64,000 nucleotides of DNA, taken from positions 248,001-312,000 of the forward strand of contig NZ_CP061292.1 in NCBI RefSeq assembly GCF_018687475.1, read 5' to 3'. Shown here piece by piece: positions 35,930 through 45,724 of the stretch. The notes beneath the pieces were generated by a model. That model saw nothing but the letters and a program-made list of their open reading frames with translations, searched no databases and was not told the DNA's origin. This DNA is from Polynucleobacter sp. MWH-UH24A. GTDB taxonomy: Bacteria > Pseudomonadota > Gammaproteobacteria > Burkholderiales > Burkholderiaceae. Each line of letters starts with the position of its first letter. Position 1 is the stretch's first letter. The translations under genes and the position numbers were made by a program.

Positions 35930-37273
35930 GTGTTGGCTCCATTACCTCGAATCACCACAAAGAATCGGTGGTTGATTTTGTCCCATGCCTTCAATATGGA
36001 TGGTCGTGCGGCAAGCCTTACGATCACCGATAAGATCCCTTATTTTTTAGAGGCTGGGGTGCAACCGATTGTGCTGAGCGCCATCACCGGCATGAAAGAC
36101 AACCGCTTTCCTCATTATCAATTCTTAGCCTGGGGGCCGTCGGCCTTTCGCTTTGATTTTCGGCATTGGATTGCGAACCAATACGGGCGGGGGTGGTTTT
36201 ATAAATTCACAACTCGTACCGTCTCGGTTCTCTTAGCCCCCTTTATTGCGATTGAAAAAATTATCTTGGGCTATTCCAGCCAATGGTCGTGGGCAATCCC
36301 TGCGTTTTTACGTGGCTATTGGCTCATTAAATCAGGCAAGGTCGATGTGATCTATTCCATTGGTAGCGCGTGGTCAGCACATCTAGCAGGGGTTTGGTTA
36401 AAGCGAACCACGGGCTTACCACTGATTTCTGAGGTGCACGATCCAATGGTGATTCGGAAAAATCCTGATGATCTGGGACTTGAAAAGCCGAAAAATCGCG
36501 ATGCCCGTTTTCGGCACTATTTAGAAAAACAGTTGTGTAAATACTCCGATTATGTATGGTGGTTTACGGACGGGGCTTTGCATTACGCAAAGGCGCGTAA
36601 TCCGAATTTAAACACGCCTGGCAATGCGCAAGGATTTGTGGTGATGCCGGGCGCTAATCCTCCTATTGAGGATGGAAGGCAGCCTCACCGCTATGGCAAA
36701 TATTTGAATTTATGCCACTTCGGTTCGTTGGCGAATGATCGTTCCCTCTCCATGATTTTGCGAGCAGCACACACCTTAATTGGCAAATATCCTGAAGCGC
36801 GAGAGTTTATCCGTATCCATGCTTTTGGCGCACCCTTGGATGCCTTGACCTTAGAGGCGATTAAGCGGTATGACTATCCCGATCTTCTGATCGCGCATGG
36901 AAGGCTCGAATACAACCCGACAACAGGTCAATCGGGTCGTGAGCAAGTTGCGCAAAAGATGCAAGAGGCTGATGTTCTGATTTTATTGGTTGGTAATGAC
37001 GAGTGGTGCGCGGAGTATATTCCCTCAAAGTTTTACGATTATTTGTGGGCAGGCCGACCCATTTGGGGGATTACACATCGCAATCCTCAGCTCGACCAAA
37101 TGTTGCAAGAGCGGGGCTCCTATCTAAGCGCTGATGGAGACGAGAGCGGGATTGCAAAGACACTCGAGCGGATTTGGTTGGATTGGAACCACAAACAACT
37201 TATTAACCCTGTTTACAATCCAATTGGAGTTGATCAAGCAGTAAGGACCATTTTTCATCACCTTCACATTTAA
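35930..37273 (+). CDS. Glycosyltransferase, GT-B fold (GT4-like)
   Basis: A 447-residue protein. An N-terminal Rossmann-like half contains SHAFNMDGRAASLTITDKI and VDVIYSIGSAWSAHLAG. The C-terminal half has LCHFGSLANDRSLSMIL, DVLILLVGNDEW and EYIPSKFYDYLWAGRPIWG, the E-x-K-x-x-D/E-type donor-binding region of GT4 enzymes. The start is GTG at 35930 or TTG at 35933; no ATG is nearby. It is the first gene of the surface-polysaccharide locus and sits just after pyrB. Its sugar is unknown. Confidence 0.75.
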   Translation: MLAPLPRITTKNRWLILSHAFNMDGRAASLTITDKIPYFLEAGVQPIVLSAITGMKDNRFPHYQFLAWGPSAFRFDFRHWIANQYGRGWFYKFTTRTVSVLLAPFIAIEKIILGYSSQWSWAIPAFLRGYWLIKSGKVDVIYSIGSAWSAHLAGVWLKRTTGLPLISEVHDPMVIRKNPDDLGLEKPKNRDARFRHYLEKQLCKYSDYVWWFTDGALHYAKARNPNLNTPGNAQGFVVMPGANPPIEDGRQPHRYGKYLNLCHFGSLANDRSLSMILRAAHTLIGKYPEAREFIRIHAFGAPLDALTLEAIKRYDYPDLLIAHGRLEYNPTTGQSGREQVAQKMQEADVLILLVGNDEWCAEYIPSKFYDYLWAGRPIWGITHRNPQLDQMLQERGSYLSADGDESGIAKTLERIWLDWNHKQLINPVYNPIGVDQAVRTIFHHLHI

Positions 37274-37285
37274 GCGGACGCTCTT

Positions 37286-38185
37286 TTGAAAGACATTGTT
37301 CTTTACTGCAAGTCGTATTCGAAGGACTTTTTGCGTCTGCGAAATTTGTTGGCTTCCATCGACCGCCACAACCAAGAGCGCCTTGATTTTTATATATCTA
37401 CCCCCGAGAGTGAGCGCCTTGAACTGGAGCGGTTCCTTGGTAGCCACGGTTACCAATGGGTCTCCGATGAATCAATCTCGCGTGCAAATCCGAGGGCGCC
37501 CATGGGGATTGAAAAGACCAAACCTGGTGGGCTCGCGCAACAAGTCATTAAATCTGAATTTTGGCGCTTAGGTCTTGCGAGTAATTATGTTTGCTTGGAT
37601 TCCGATTGCATTTTTATACGTGATTTTAAAAAAAGTGACTTTATTGCAAGCGATGGCTATCCCTATACAGTGATTTATCAAAACAAGGAATACCATCAGC
37701 TCGCGATTAATCGGAACTACGCAAAAGCACCCCGTAATTTACAAGTGGACGCGGAAAATGTTAAAGCGATTTTTGGTCGCCGTGGCCCTAATTACTACTG
37801 CCTCTGCCCACCCTTCATTTGGTCAGCGGCCGTATGGCAATCACTCGATACAGAATTTCTTGAGCCTCGCGGCCAAACGCTATGGGATTTATGCACGCGT
37901 GAGCATCCAGAAACCTTTATTTATAACGAGGCCTTATTGAACTTTCGGGCCATTCCCTTATATCCGATTGAGCAATTGTTTCGGGTGTACTACTACGATT
38001 GGCATTACTTCCTATTGCGGCGTTTGGGTGAGTCAATTCCCAAGCTCAAGGAAAATTATCAAGGCGTCATTTACCAATCTAGTTGGGACTTAAGTCTAGA
38101 CCTTGGTCCTAGTAAAAAATCCGTTTTCTCGCGCGCCTTAAAAAAAATTAAGCGCTTGGGGCGTTACCTGCAAAGTTATATCTAA
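37286..38185 (+). CDS. Glycosyltransferase-like protein (DUF6492-type, GT-A-like)
   Basis: A 299-residue protein with TTG at 37286 as apparent start. IVLYCKSYSKDFLRLRNLLASI at the N-terminus and YVCLDSDCIFIRDF in the middle (DSD, a DxD-type metal motif) suggest a GT-A fold. FIWSAAVWQSL and TFIYNEALLNF follow. It resembles proteins annotated as DUF6492, found in polysaccharide clusters. It is 12 bases after the GT4-like gene and overlaps the next gene by one base. The sugar and linkage cannot be predicted. Confidence 0.6.
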   Translation: MKDIVLYCKSYSKDFLRLRNLLASIDRHNQERLDFYISTPESERLELERFLGSHGYQWVSDESISRANPRAPMGIEKTKPGGLAQQVIKSEFWRLGLASNYVCLDSDCIFIRDFKKSDFIASDGYPYTVIYQNKEYHQLAINRNYAKAPRNLQVDAENVKAIFGRRGPNYYCLCPPFIWSAAVWQSLDTEFLEPRGQTLWDLCTREHPETFIYNEALLNFRAIPLYPIEQLFRVYYYDWHYFLLRRLGESIPKLKENYQGVIYQSSWDLSLDLGPSKKSVFSRALKKIKRLGRYLQSYI

Positions 38186-39096
38186 TGAGTACCCAAGCGT
38201 TGGTCAGCGTCATTATGCCGGCCTTTAATTCGGAGAAATACATCGCCCAGGCGATCGAAAGCATCTTAGCGCAAACCTATACCAATTTTGAGCTACTTAT
38301 TTTTGATGATGGCTCCTCCGATCAAACTCGCGCAGTGATTCATCGGTATGTCGATCCCCGAATTATTAAAGTGCTTTCAGACCAAAATCGTGGAGTGGTC
38401 TTCGCCCGAAACAAGATGATTGATATGGCTAAGGGCCAATACATTGCCCTCATGGATGCCGATGACATAGCTGATCCGATGCGTTTTGAAAAACAGGTAC
38501 TCACTTTAGAGGCCCAGGCATGCGATGTATGCGGCAGTGCGCAGTGGGTACTGGATGACGCCACTAAGGAAATTAAAAAATCCAAGGACAAGTTTAGTGA
38601 CTCTGATTTACGTTCTTTGCTGGCTGTGTATTGCACCTTATGCAATTCAGCAGTAATGGCACGTGCAGAACTATTTAAGCGCTATCGGTATGACACTACG
38701 ATTTTGACATCGGAAGATTATTACTTGTGGGTTCAAATTGCTGCGGCGGGCTATCGTTTTCTCAACTTACCAGAGCGCCTGGTGACTTACCGGCAATATC
38801 CGGCACAAACCAGCTCGGTTCATTTAGAGAAATTTAAGCTCTCCAGTATTGAAGTGCAAAAGCGCTATTTGACGCTACTCGGAATTGATGTCCACCTTCG
38901 TCCTAATCCACTTCCGTGGCGAGAACGCATGTATCCGGCAATTCAATTACTAAAAGCTCTGAAGGTATCTTTTCCAAAAATGTCGTTCAAGGCTTACTAT
39001 GAAATTTACGCACGGTTTCAGTATCGGCGCTCAGGAATTTGGACGCCGCTCACACGCCTAGAGCGGATCCTGGTTTGCTGGTGGGTGATGCGCTAA
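38185..39096 (+). CDS. Glycosyltransferase family 2
   Basis: A 303-residue GT-A protein. VSVIMPAFNSEKYIAQAIES, FDDGSSDQT and the metal-binding ALMDADDIADPMRF are all present, followed by MARAELFKRY and TSEDYYLWVQIAAAG, the usual acceptor-side region. The start overlaps the preceding stop by one base. Its last 39 bases overlap the end of a convergent fucosyltransferase-like gene. A role in repeat-unit assembly is expected; the sugar is unknown. Confidence 0.9.
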   Translation: MSTQALVSVIMPAFNSEKYIAQAIESILAQTYTNFELLIFDDGSSDQTRAVIHRYVDPRIIKVLSDQNRGVVFARNKMIDMAKGQYIALMDADDIADPMRFEKQVLTLEAQACDVCGSAQWVLDDATKEIKKSKDKFSDSDLRSLLAVYCTLCNSAVMARAELFKRYRYDTTILTSEDYYLWVQIAAAGYRFLNLPERLVTYRQYPAQTSSVHLEKFKLSSIEVQKRYLTLLGIDVHLRPNPLPWRERMYPAIQLLKALKVSFPKMSFKAYYEIYARFQYRRSGIWTPLTRLERILVCWWVMR

Positions 39097-40104
39097 AAAT
39101 TGAGTGATGGCTCTTTTACTCGGTACGTCGAGGATGTCAGGCACTTCACAGAGATGATCAGCGCCTCGGTACGAGTGCCACATAGATGGAACTAGCTTAA
39201 TGGAATGACTAAGCATTCCTGCTAAATGGGTCATTCCACTTTTGGAGCCAATGAAGTAATCGGCCTGTAAAAGGTGATGAAAGGTTTCTAAAAAAGGCGT
39301 GTCGATATGCTCAACTACCTGATGACCGCTGTCCTTGTAGTAATGCATCCAAGAGAAAGGCTCCCCGGTTTCGGAGTGAAATACCCCATTTTTTCCCTCA
39401 CTAAAAATATGGATCGTTAGGGGTTGATGGACCTGGGCCATGATGAGATCGAGAATCTCAAGATACCACCGATCAGGAAGCATTCGTGACGCTAAATCCG
39501 CGTATTGCCGACCCGGTAGCAGGTCACCTCGGCGAATATGCACCGCAATATGTAAAGATCCTGGTGGATAGAGAAGAGCAATTGGATCGGTTTGACGGGC
39601 TTTGTCATAGGCGCTGCGTAACCAGGTTCGAGTACTGGCATATTCATAATCACCAGTGGGATTTTTTTTTAACCGAAAGACGGTATTGGGTTCTGGGTGG
39701 GATTGAATGAAGGTATCGATTACTCGATAGACCTCATCATCAATTTGCTCATGCGTTGGAATCGGTATTTGAAATTGAGGCAAGGTAATGACCCTCAGTT
39801 CACCTTGGCGAATGCGCCGCTCTACCGCATTCCGTCTAGGAAGTATCTGGGCCAAATTGAGCATGCGGTTTAAGTCATCACCAAGATTATGGGTTTCATA
39901 GACTTGCGCACCCCGTAGTTTGCGTAAGCCCTGCTTGAGGCGCCAGCGCCAATTGGCGCGCGACGATTTGCGCAGCTGTGCCGGAGCGTATGCTAACTGC
40001 AATTGATTGCGAAGTGCAATTTTGAGCCCACGATTAATGAAGCCCATCGAGTGACCGATTCCGGCATCGGGATTGTCGTAATCAATGATAAAGCGCTGAC
40101 TCAT
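39058..40104 (-). CDS. Fucosyltransferase-like protein with HxRRGD motif (GT11/GT23-like)
   Basis: A 348-residue protein. The decisive segment is LHIAVHIRRGDLLPGRQY at about residues 187-204. HxRRGD is the GDP-fucose-binding motif shared by alpha-1,2- and alpha-1,6-fucosyltransferases and O-fucosyltransferases. LTIHIFSEGKN and LQADYFIGSKSGMTHLAGML fit the later motifs (D.fi.s.S.fs..a). The locus makes GDP-fucose with manC, gmd and fcl, so the donor is available. It overlaps the upstream GT10 gene by 4 bases. Confidence 0.7.
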   Translation of the reverse strand: MSQRFIIDYDNPDAGIGHSMGFINRGLKIALRNQLQLAYAPAQLRKSSRANWRWRLKQGLRKLRGAQVYETHNLGDDLNRMLNLAQILPRRNAVERRIRQGELRVITLPQFQIPIPTHEQIDDEVYRVIDTFIQSHPEPNTVFRLKKNPTGDYEYASTRTWLRSAYDKARQTDPIALLYPPGSLHIAVHIRRGDLLPGRQYADLASRMLPDRWYLEILDLIMAQVHQPLTIHIFSEGKNGVFHSETGEPFSWMHYYKDSGHQVVEHIDTPFLETFHHLLQADYFIGSKSGMTHLAGMLSHSIKLVPSMWHSYRGADHLCEVPDILDVPSKRAITQFLAHHPPANQDPL

Positions 40105-41117
40105 TGGTTCAAATCAGCCAAAATCCGATTGCGGATGATTGATACATACCGTGTGGTGTCAAATGCCATAGCGGCCGAGCTTTTCAAATAAGTCATTATG
40201 TTTTGTTGGAAGCGGGCATAGGTTTTTGCATCGATCGACTTTAGGTAGCGATGTACATCAGCAGTCGTATCAAACTGCCGACGATCAATAAAGCAATGAC
40301 TTGGAATATGCTCGTTAATGGTGTGGGACCCCCAATAGACCGGAACGCAGCCGCTAAAAAAGCAATCAAATATTTTTTCGGTAATGTAATCGGGTAAATC
40401 CGCCACATTTTCATAACAGTAGGCAAACTTAGCTTTACGGTACACCACGGACTTATCTTCAATCGCTCCGGCGTAGCTCGGAAACGGTCGATACCCAAAA
40501 AGTTGGGTTCGTAGACGCTCAATCCGCCGCTTAATCTTTGCGGAAAAATGAAATGCAGGACTGGGTTTACCCCAACCCAGGCCATAGAGGGAAAAATCGC
40601 TTGGCGCGTGATTTTCATACCAGCGAATCACCGAAATGCGCTCGCGATATAAGTCGGTTGCGAGTCCGGGGGGAAAGGCTTTATTGGCATTAATGAGGCA
40701 GCTAAATATTGGCCGTTCCTCAAAAGGCGCAAATGCCTCATAGCGAATCTGATTGGGGATGAAGAGCTGCACTGCATTGGGTAAGTGCAATAAATTTCGA
40801 TTCCAAGTGAAGAACGCGTCAAATTGCTTGAGGTATTGTTCATCGCAATTGAGGGGGCAAATACTGGGGTTTTCAGTGGCAATCAGGTATTTGGGACCGG
40901 GTAAATCACAAATCATCTGACCATCATGAAGAAGATTAAAAGCAATGGGGCGACCTAAATTGACATCAGGGTTATTGAGCTCAACGCCTACCGCCATGAA
41001 TTCAGAACGTAAGAGCCGATTGGTGTAGGTCGGGTTATAGGTATGATGTTTATCAATCACCGCAAATGAGGCATTCTTAACCCGGTCCGGGTGATAATAG
41101 TTAGCAAATCGCATCAT
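40101..41117 (-). CDS. Alpha-1,3-fucosyltransferase family (GT10)
   Basis: A 338-residue protein. The GT10 core is plain: FAYCYENVADLPDYITEKI, then FFSGCVPVYWGSHTINEHIP, corresponding to the FENS...DYVTEK...L..G.VPVYWG signature that binds GDP-fucose. An upstream VYRKAKFAYCYEN and a YGLGWGKP segment also fit. Bacterial members make Lewis-type fucosylated antigens. Together with the HxRRGD gene that overlaps it, the pair probably adds two fucose residues or one fucose in two contexts. Confidence 0.85.
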   Translation of the reverse strand: MMRFANYYHPDRVKNASFAVIDKHHTYNPTYTNRLLRSEFMAVGVELNNPDVNLGRPIAFNLLHDGQMICDLPGPKYLIATENPSICPLNCDEQYLKQFDAFFTWNRNLLHLPNAVQLFIPNQIRYEAFAPFEERPIFSCLINANKAFPPGLATDLYRERISVIRWYENHAPSDFSLYGLGWGKPSPAFHFSAKIKRRIERLRTQLFGYRPFPSYAGAIEDKSVVYRKAKFAYCYENVADLPDYITEKIFDCFFSGCVPVYWGSHTINEHIPSHCFIDRRQFDTTADVHRYLKSIDAKTYARFQQNIMTYLKSSAAMAFDTTRYVSIIRNRILADLNQ

Positions 41118-41131
41118 TTATCCCACTATAT

Positions 41132-42049
41132 ATGACCTCACACCGCGAACTTAACCCACATCGGCCGATTTCAGAATCGTCAGTCTTATTGGCTGGCCCC
41201 GTTCGTAATGTTGCGGGGGTAATTGAGCGCGAAGTGCAAACCCTAATGGCAAGCCTCATACATTTTAAAAGCATTGATTGCTTGGTAGTTGAAAGTGACT
41301 CCAACGATGATACGGTAAAAAAATTAGCCGAACTGACTAAGACCATTCCTCAGTTTTCGTATGTCAGTATGGGGCAATTAAGTCAACACTACCCCAGGCG
41401 CACTGATCGGATTGCCTTGTGTCGCAATGTGATTATTGATGCCGTCGCGCAAAACCCAGCTTATGCCCATATTGACTATATCGCCATGGCCGATATGGAT
41501 GGCATGAATAGCCTTATCACCCCCGAGAAAATTACCCAATGCTGGAAAGTAAGCGAGCCATGGGATGTTATTACGGCTAATCAATTAGGGCCCTATTACG
41601 ACACTTGGGCGCTAAAACATCCAGATTGGAATCCAACCGATTGCTGGCAACAAAGAACAGCATTAGAAAATATTATTGGGTATGAGGCCGCAGAAAATTT
41701 AGCGATTACCGCCAAACAAGTGGCGCTTGATCCCAGTGCGGGTTTAATTGAGGTGGACTCAGCATTTGGCGGATTTGCCATCTACCGCAGGGAGGCATTT
41801 TTAGCGGGGCGCTATGTCGGTTCAGTTAGCGAGGGTAGATTGGATGAGATCTGTGAACACATTTCCTATCATGCGGAGTTGCGCCAAAAGGGATATCGAA
41901 TTTACATCAACTGCGCATTGATTAATTGTGAGCACCAAGTCGTTTCCAAGAGAGCTGAAATGATCTTGAAATGGATCCAAGCTTTGGGACTATTGGTTTT
42001 TGGAAAAAAGCGGCTCAATAAATACCTGGATTTAATAAAGGCTCGTTAA
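41132..42049 (+). CDS. Glycosyltransferase-like protein (CAP59/CMT1-like GT-A fold)
   Basis: A 305-residue protein. VLLAGPVRNVAGVIEREVQT and VVESDSNDDTVKKL suggest a GT-A start, YIAMADMDGMN holds the DxD-type motif, and VDSAFGGFAIYRREAFLAG resembles the second half of fungal capsule mannosyltransferases (CAP59/CMT1 family). GDP-mannose is made in this locus, so mannose is a reasonable donor, but that is inference. The gene is divergent from the GT10 gene across only 14 bases, so promoters must lie within the coding regions. Confidence 0.55.
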   Translation: MTSHRELNPHRPISESSVLLAGPVRNVAGVIEREVQTLMASLIHFKSIDCLVVESDSNDDTVKKLAELTKTIPQFSYVSMGQLSQHYPRRTDRIALCRNVIIDAVAQNPAYAHIDYIAMADMDGMNSLITPEKITQCWKVSEPWDVITANQLGPYYDTWALKHPDWNPTDCWQQRTALENIIGYEAAENLAITAKQVALDPSAGLIEVDSAFGGFAIYRREAFLAGRYVGSVSEGRLDEICEHISYHAELRQKGYRIYINCALINCEHQVVSKRAEMILKWIQALGLLVFGKKRLNKYLDLIKAR

Positions 42050-42088
42050 CCCTAGTATTATTGATATTGACGGTAATAGAGGTAGACC

Positions 42089-43147
42089 ATGATTTTTGTA
42101 ACGGGTGGCGCGGGTTTTATTGGCGGCAACTTTGTGCTCGATTGGCTCAAAGACCCCGCTGCCGAAGGAATCATTAATCTCGATAAATTAACCTATGCGG
42201 GTAACTTAGCGACGCTTGACTCCCTAAAGAACGATTCCCGCCATCGGTTTGTGCAAGGCGATATTGGCGATCGTGCGTTGGTCCTGCAGCTTTTAAAAGA
42301 GCATCAACCCCGAGCGATTGTGAACTTTGCCGCCGAGAGCCATGTCGATCGTTCGATCCATGGCCCAGCTGATTTTATCAATACAAACATTGTTGGCACC
42401 TTCCATTTGCTCGAATGCGCGCGTCACTTTTGGAATGATCTATCCGAAGACCGAAAAAAGAGTTTTCGCTTTCACCATGTCTCCACCGATGAAGTCTATG
42501 GCTCGCTATTACCAACCGCCCCGGCATTTACGGAAACCCATCCCTATGAACCCAATAGTCCCTATTCCGCTTCCAAAGCCGCATCGGATCATTTAGTAAG
42601 AGCCTGGTTTCACACCTATGGCTTACCGGTGGTGACCACCAATTGCTCGAATAACTATGGGCCATACCATTTCCCCGAAAAGCTCATTCCCCTCGTTATT
42701 TTGAATGCCATCAATGGTAAGCCGCTACCCATTTACGGCGATGGCCAGCAAGTGCGCGATTGGCTCTTTGTCGGTGATCATTGCTCAGCGATTCGCGCGG
42801 TGCTCGCTCACGGTGCGCTTGGAGAAACGTACAACATTGGTGGTTGGAATGAGAAAACCAATCTAAGTGTCGTGCAAACCATCTGCCAGATTTTGGATGA
42901 GTTAAGACCGAGAGCGGATGGACAGTCTTATGCCCAGCAAATTACTTTTGTGAAAGATCGCCCTGGCCACGATCGGCGCTATGCGATGGATGCAAGCAAA
43001 ATTGAGCGCGAGCTCGGTTGGCGACCCGCTGAAACCTTTGATACCGGCATTCGCAAAACGGTCCAGTGGTATCTCGAGAATCTATCCTGGGTGGAGGGTG
43101 TGGTGAGCGGCGCCTATCGCGATTGGTTGCAAAAGCAATACAGCTAA
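42089..43147 (+). CDS. rfbB: dTDP-glucose 4,6-dehydratase
   Basis: A 352-residue short-chain dehydrogenase-type enzyme. The NAD-binding [13 protein letters not shown] opens the protein, TDEVYGSL and [15 protein letters not shown] give the catalytic Thr-Asp-Glu and Tyr-Lys, and [15 protein letters not shown] completes the signature. It is the second step of dTDP-L-rhamnose synthesis. It opens the rfbBDAC operon; rfbD follows 23 bases later. Confidence 0.98.
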   Translation: MIFVTGGAGFIGGNFVLDWLKDPAAEGIINLDKLTYAGNLATLDSLKNDSRHRFVQGDIGDRALVLQLLKEHQPRAIVNFAAESHVDRSIHGPADFINTNIVGTFHLLECARHFWNDLSEDRKKSFRFHHVSTDEVYGSLLPTAPAFTETHPYEPNSPYSASKAASDHLVRAWFHTYGLPVVTTNCSNNYGPYHFPEKLIPLVILNAINGKPLPIYGDGQQVRDWLFVGDHCSAIRAVLAHGALGETYNIGGWNEKTNLSVVQTICQILDELRPRADGQSYAQQITFVKDRPGHDRRYAMDASKIERELGWRPAETFDTGIRKTVQWYLENLSWVEGVVSGAYRDWLQKQYS

Positions 43148-43170
43148 AACATATCCATCCCTATATTCAA

Positions 43171-44139
43171 ATGAACATTTTGGTTTTTGGTAAAGATGGC
43201 CAATTGGGTAAAGCATTTCAAAGCGTCTTGGCCGCTCATAAGCTCAGCGAGTTGCATCGCATTCACTTCGTAGGGCGCGCGCAGTGCGACCTTAGCAATG
43301 CCGATGCTATAACCAATCTTTTACGAGAAACGAAACCAAACCTCATCATTAATGCGGCGGCGTATACAGCAGTAGATCAAGCTGAGCAAGAAATCGATTT
43401 AGCCTATGCAATCAATGCCAATGCCCCCGCCGTTATGGCGCAATACGCAGTGAAGGAGGGCGCAACCTTATTACACTACTCGACCGATTACGTCTTTGAT
43501 GGGACCAAAGCCACCCCTTACCTCGAGACCGATGCCCGTAATCCGTTAGGAATCTATGGCAAAAGCAAAGCAGCCGGTGAGGAAGCGATTGAAACGATAT
43601 TTAGAAGTCAGCCAGACCCCCAAGCACAATTTGCAATTTTGCGAACCAGCTGGGTCTATGGCGATGGGCCTAACTTTATTCGTACGATCTTGCGGCTCGC
43701 TAAAGAGCGCGATGCCATCAAAGTCATTGCCAATCAATATGGCGTGCCCACCAGTGCACTCTGGTTAGCGAGCATTAGCCTAGCCATCGTGCTTAATGAG
43801 AACCATCAACTGCGATCCTTTCCCTCAGGGTTTTACCACGCCATCCCTCAAGGAGAAACAACCTGGTACGAATTGGCCTGTTTTGCAGTACAGGTTGCCT
43901 CAGATGCGGGTGCGGATCTAAAACTGTATCCTAATCAGATCACTGCCATTCCTGCTTCGGAGTATCCCTTACCGGCACCGCGACCGATGAACTCACGTTT
44001 GGGACGACCCGCATTGGATACGCTTATGAATCAGATCTCTAAAGGCACTGATGTGACAAAATGGCAGCAATGGCAACAATCATGGCAAGAGCAAGTCGCA
44101 GACTATGTTCAAGATTTAGTTCTTCATAAAAATATTTAA
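43171..44139 (+). CDS. rfbD: dTDP-4-dehydrorhamnose reductase
   Basis: A 322-residue enzyme from the ATG at 43171 (an upstream in-frame ATG would overlap rfbB and lacks support). The NADPH motif MNILVFGKDGQLGKAF starts the protein. STDYVFDGTK and the catalytic YGKSKAAGEEAI follow, then RTSWVYGDGPNFIRTIL. It completes dTDP-L-rhamnose. It is somewhat longer than the enteric enzyme, with an extended C-terminal tail. Confidence 0.96.
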   Translation: MNILVFGKDGQLGKAFQSVLAAHKLSELHRIHFVGRAQCDLSNADAITNLLRETKPNLIINAAAYTAVDQAEQEIDLAYAINANAPAVMAQYAVKEGATLLHYSTDYVFDGTKATPYLETDARNPLGIYGKSKAAGEEAIETIFRSQPDPQAQFAILRTSWVYGDGPNFIRTILRLAKERDAIKVIANQYGVPTSALWLASISLAIVLNENHQLRSFPSGFYHAIPQGETTWYELACFAVQVASDAGADLKLYPNQITAIPASEYPLPAPRPMNSRLGRPALDTLMNQISKGTDVTKWQQWQQSWQEQVADYVQDLVLHKNI

Positions 44140-44162
44140 GAGCTTCCTAAAGGTATTTTTCG

Positions 44163-45107
44163 ATGACAGTAAATTTAGCGAATTCAAACAAGCGCAAGGG
44201 TATTATCTTGGCGGGTGGCTCGGGCACGCGTTTATATCCTGTCACGCAAGCGGTCTCCAAGCAACTCATGCCGGTGTATGACAAGCCGATGGTCTATTAC
44301 CCGCTAACAACCCTGATGCTCGCTGGTATTCGTGACATTTTGTTGATTTCTACCCCGCACGATACTCCACGTTTTACCGAGTTACTGGGTGACGGTTCGC
44401 AATGGGGTTTGAATATCGCCTACTGTGTGCAGCAATCGCCCGATGGTCTTGCGCAAGCTTTTATTTTGGGCAAGTCCTTCATAAACCATCATCCCTGCAC
44501 ATTGGTATTGGGTGACAATATTTTTTATGGCCATGAGCTCGTAGATCAGCTCCAGCGTGCGAATGCCCAAATCGACGGCGCAACCGTATTTGCCTATCAC
44601 GTGAATGATCCCGAGCGCTATGGTGTCGTCGAGTTTGATCAAGACTACAAAGCCATCTCGATTGAAGAAAAACCAACAAAGCCCCGAAGTAGTTATGCGG
44701 TAACCGGTCTTTATTTTTACGATCATCAGGTCTGCGACATTGCTGCTTCGATTAAACCCAGTGCCAGGGGCGAGCTTGAGATTACGGATGTGAACCGTGC
44801 TTATCTCATTAACAATGCATTGAGTGTTGAGATCATGGGGCGCGGCTATGCCTGGCTCGATACGGGCACGCACGATTCGCTCCTCGATGCCGCAGGTTTT
44901 ATTGCTACTTTGCAAAAACGTCAAGGTCTCATGGTGGCTTGTCCCGAAGAAATTGCCTACCGACATGGTTGGATTAGCCAAGAAGCTGTGGAGAAGGTTG
45001 CCAATCAACTCAGTAAAAGCAGTTACGGTCAGTATCTATCCAAAATGCTTCATGAATTAAATACCAGTGCACAACCGATTGGTTTATCTACCAAGGCAAA
45101 GTCATGA
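44163..45107 (+). CDS. rfbA: Glucose-1-phosphate thymidylyltransferase
   Basis: A 314-residue enzyme that makes dTDP-glucose, the first step of the rhamnose pathway. [20 protein letters not shown] with [16 protein letters not shown] is the nucleotide-binding start, and [12 protein letters not shown] and GLYFYDH complete the family pattern. The stop overlaps the rfbC start by 4 bases. Confidence 0.98.
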   Translation: MTVNLANSNKRKGIILAGGSGTRLYPVTQAVSKQLMPVYDKPMVYYPLTTLMLAGIRDILLISTPHDTPRFTELLGDGSQWGLNIAYCVQQSPDGLAQAFILGKSFINHHPCTLVLGDNIFYGHELVDQLQRANAQIDGATVFAYHVNDPERYGVVEFDQDYKAISIEEKPTKPRSSYAVTGLYFYDHQVCDIAASIKPSARGELEITDVNRAYLINNALSVEIMGRGYAWLDTGTHDSLLDAAGFIATLQKRQGLMVACPEEIAYRHGWISQEAVEKVANQLSKSSYGQYLSKMLHELNTSAQPIGLSTKAKS

Positions 45108-45676
45108 CTATTGATACTAATCCGAAATTACAAGTCAAGCCTACCGCCATTCCTGAGGTGTTGATGGTGGAGCCTAAGGTCTTTGGGGATCAGCGCGGTT
45201 GGTTTACCGAATCCTTTAATACCAAGGATTTTGCAAACGCAACTGGACTGCAGATTGAGTTTGTGCAAGATAATCATTCCTTCTCACAGCAGTGGATACT
45301 GCGGGGGTTGCATTACCAACTCGAACACACGCAAGGTAAACTCGTGCGAGTGATAGCGGGTTCGGTCTTTGATGTAGTTGTGGACTTACGCAAAGACTCA
45401 TCGACTTTTGGCCACTGGGTGGGCGAGATACTGAGCGCTGAAAACCATCGCCAACTGTGGATCCCCCCCGGCTTTGCGCATGGCTTTTTGGTCTTATCCG
45501 ATACCGCAGAGTTTTTATACAAAACCACCGATTACTACGATCCAAAGAGCGAAGTCTGTTTATCATGGTGCGATCCCACCATCGCGATCCAATGGCCCAT
45601 TCCAGCTGGCGTAGAAGTGTCGCTCAACGCCAAGGATGCGGCAGGCCTATCCTGGAAGCAAGCCCCTAAGTTTTAG
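45104..45676 (+). CDS. rfbC: dTDP-4-dehydrorhamnose 3,5-epimerase
   Basis: A 190-residue cupin-fold epimerase. [18 protein letters not shown] carries the catalytic histidine, [18 protein letters not shown] and [19 protein letters not shown] are conserved. It acts between RfbB and RfbD in dTDP-L-rhamnose synthesis. The first ATG gives an N-terminal extension of about 12 residues over the usual start. Confidence 0.98.
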   Translation: MTIDTNPKLQVKPTAIPEVLMVEPKVFGDQRGWFTESFNTKDFANATGLQIEFVQDNHSFSQQWILRGLHYQLEHTQGKLVRVIAGSVFDVVVDLRKDSSTFGHWVGEILSAENHRQLWIPPGFAHGFLVLSDTAEFLYKTTDYYDPKSEVCLSWCDPTIAIQWPIPAGVEVSLNAKDAAGLSWKQAPKF

Positions 45677-45724
45677 TGGTATCCATCAAGTCGCTCTGAA
45701 AGTCGAAGGGAATGAGCGCGGCCC

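Noticed and set aside
42050..42100. JUMPStart/ops element for RfaH ahead of rfbB
   Set aside because: No GGCGGTAGCG-type ops sequence was seen here or ahead of the other operons of the locus.
44382..45008. Long minus-strand frame opposite rfbA (208 codons)
   Set aside because: It is the mirror of rfbA, a certain gene on the plus strand, and its translation has no recognisable domain.
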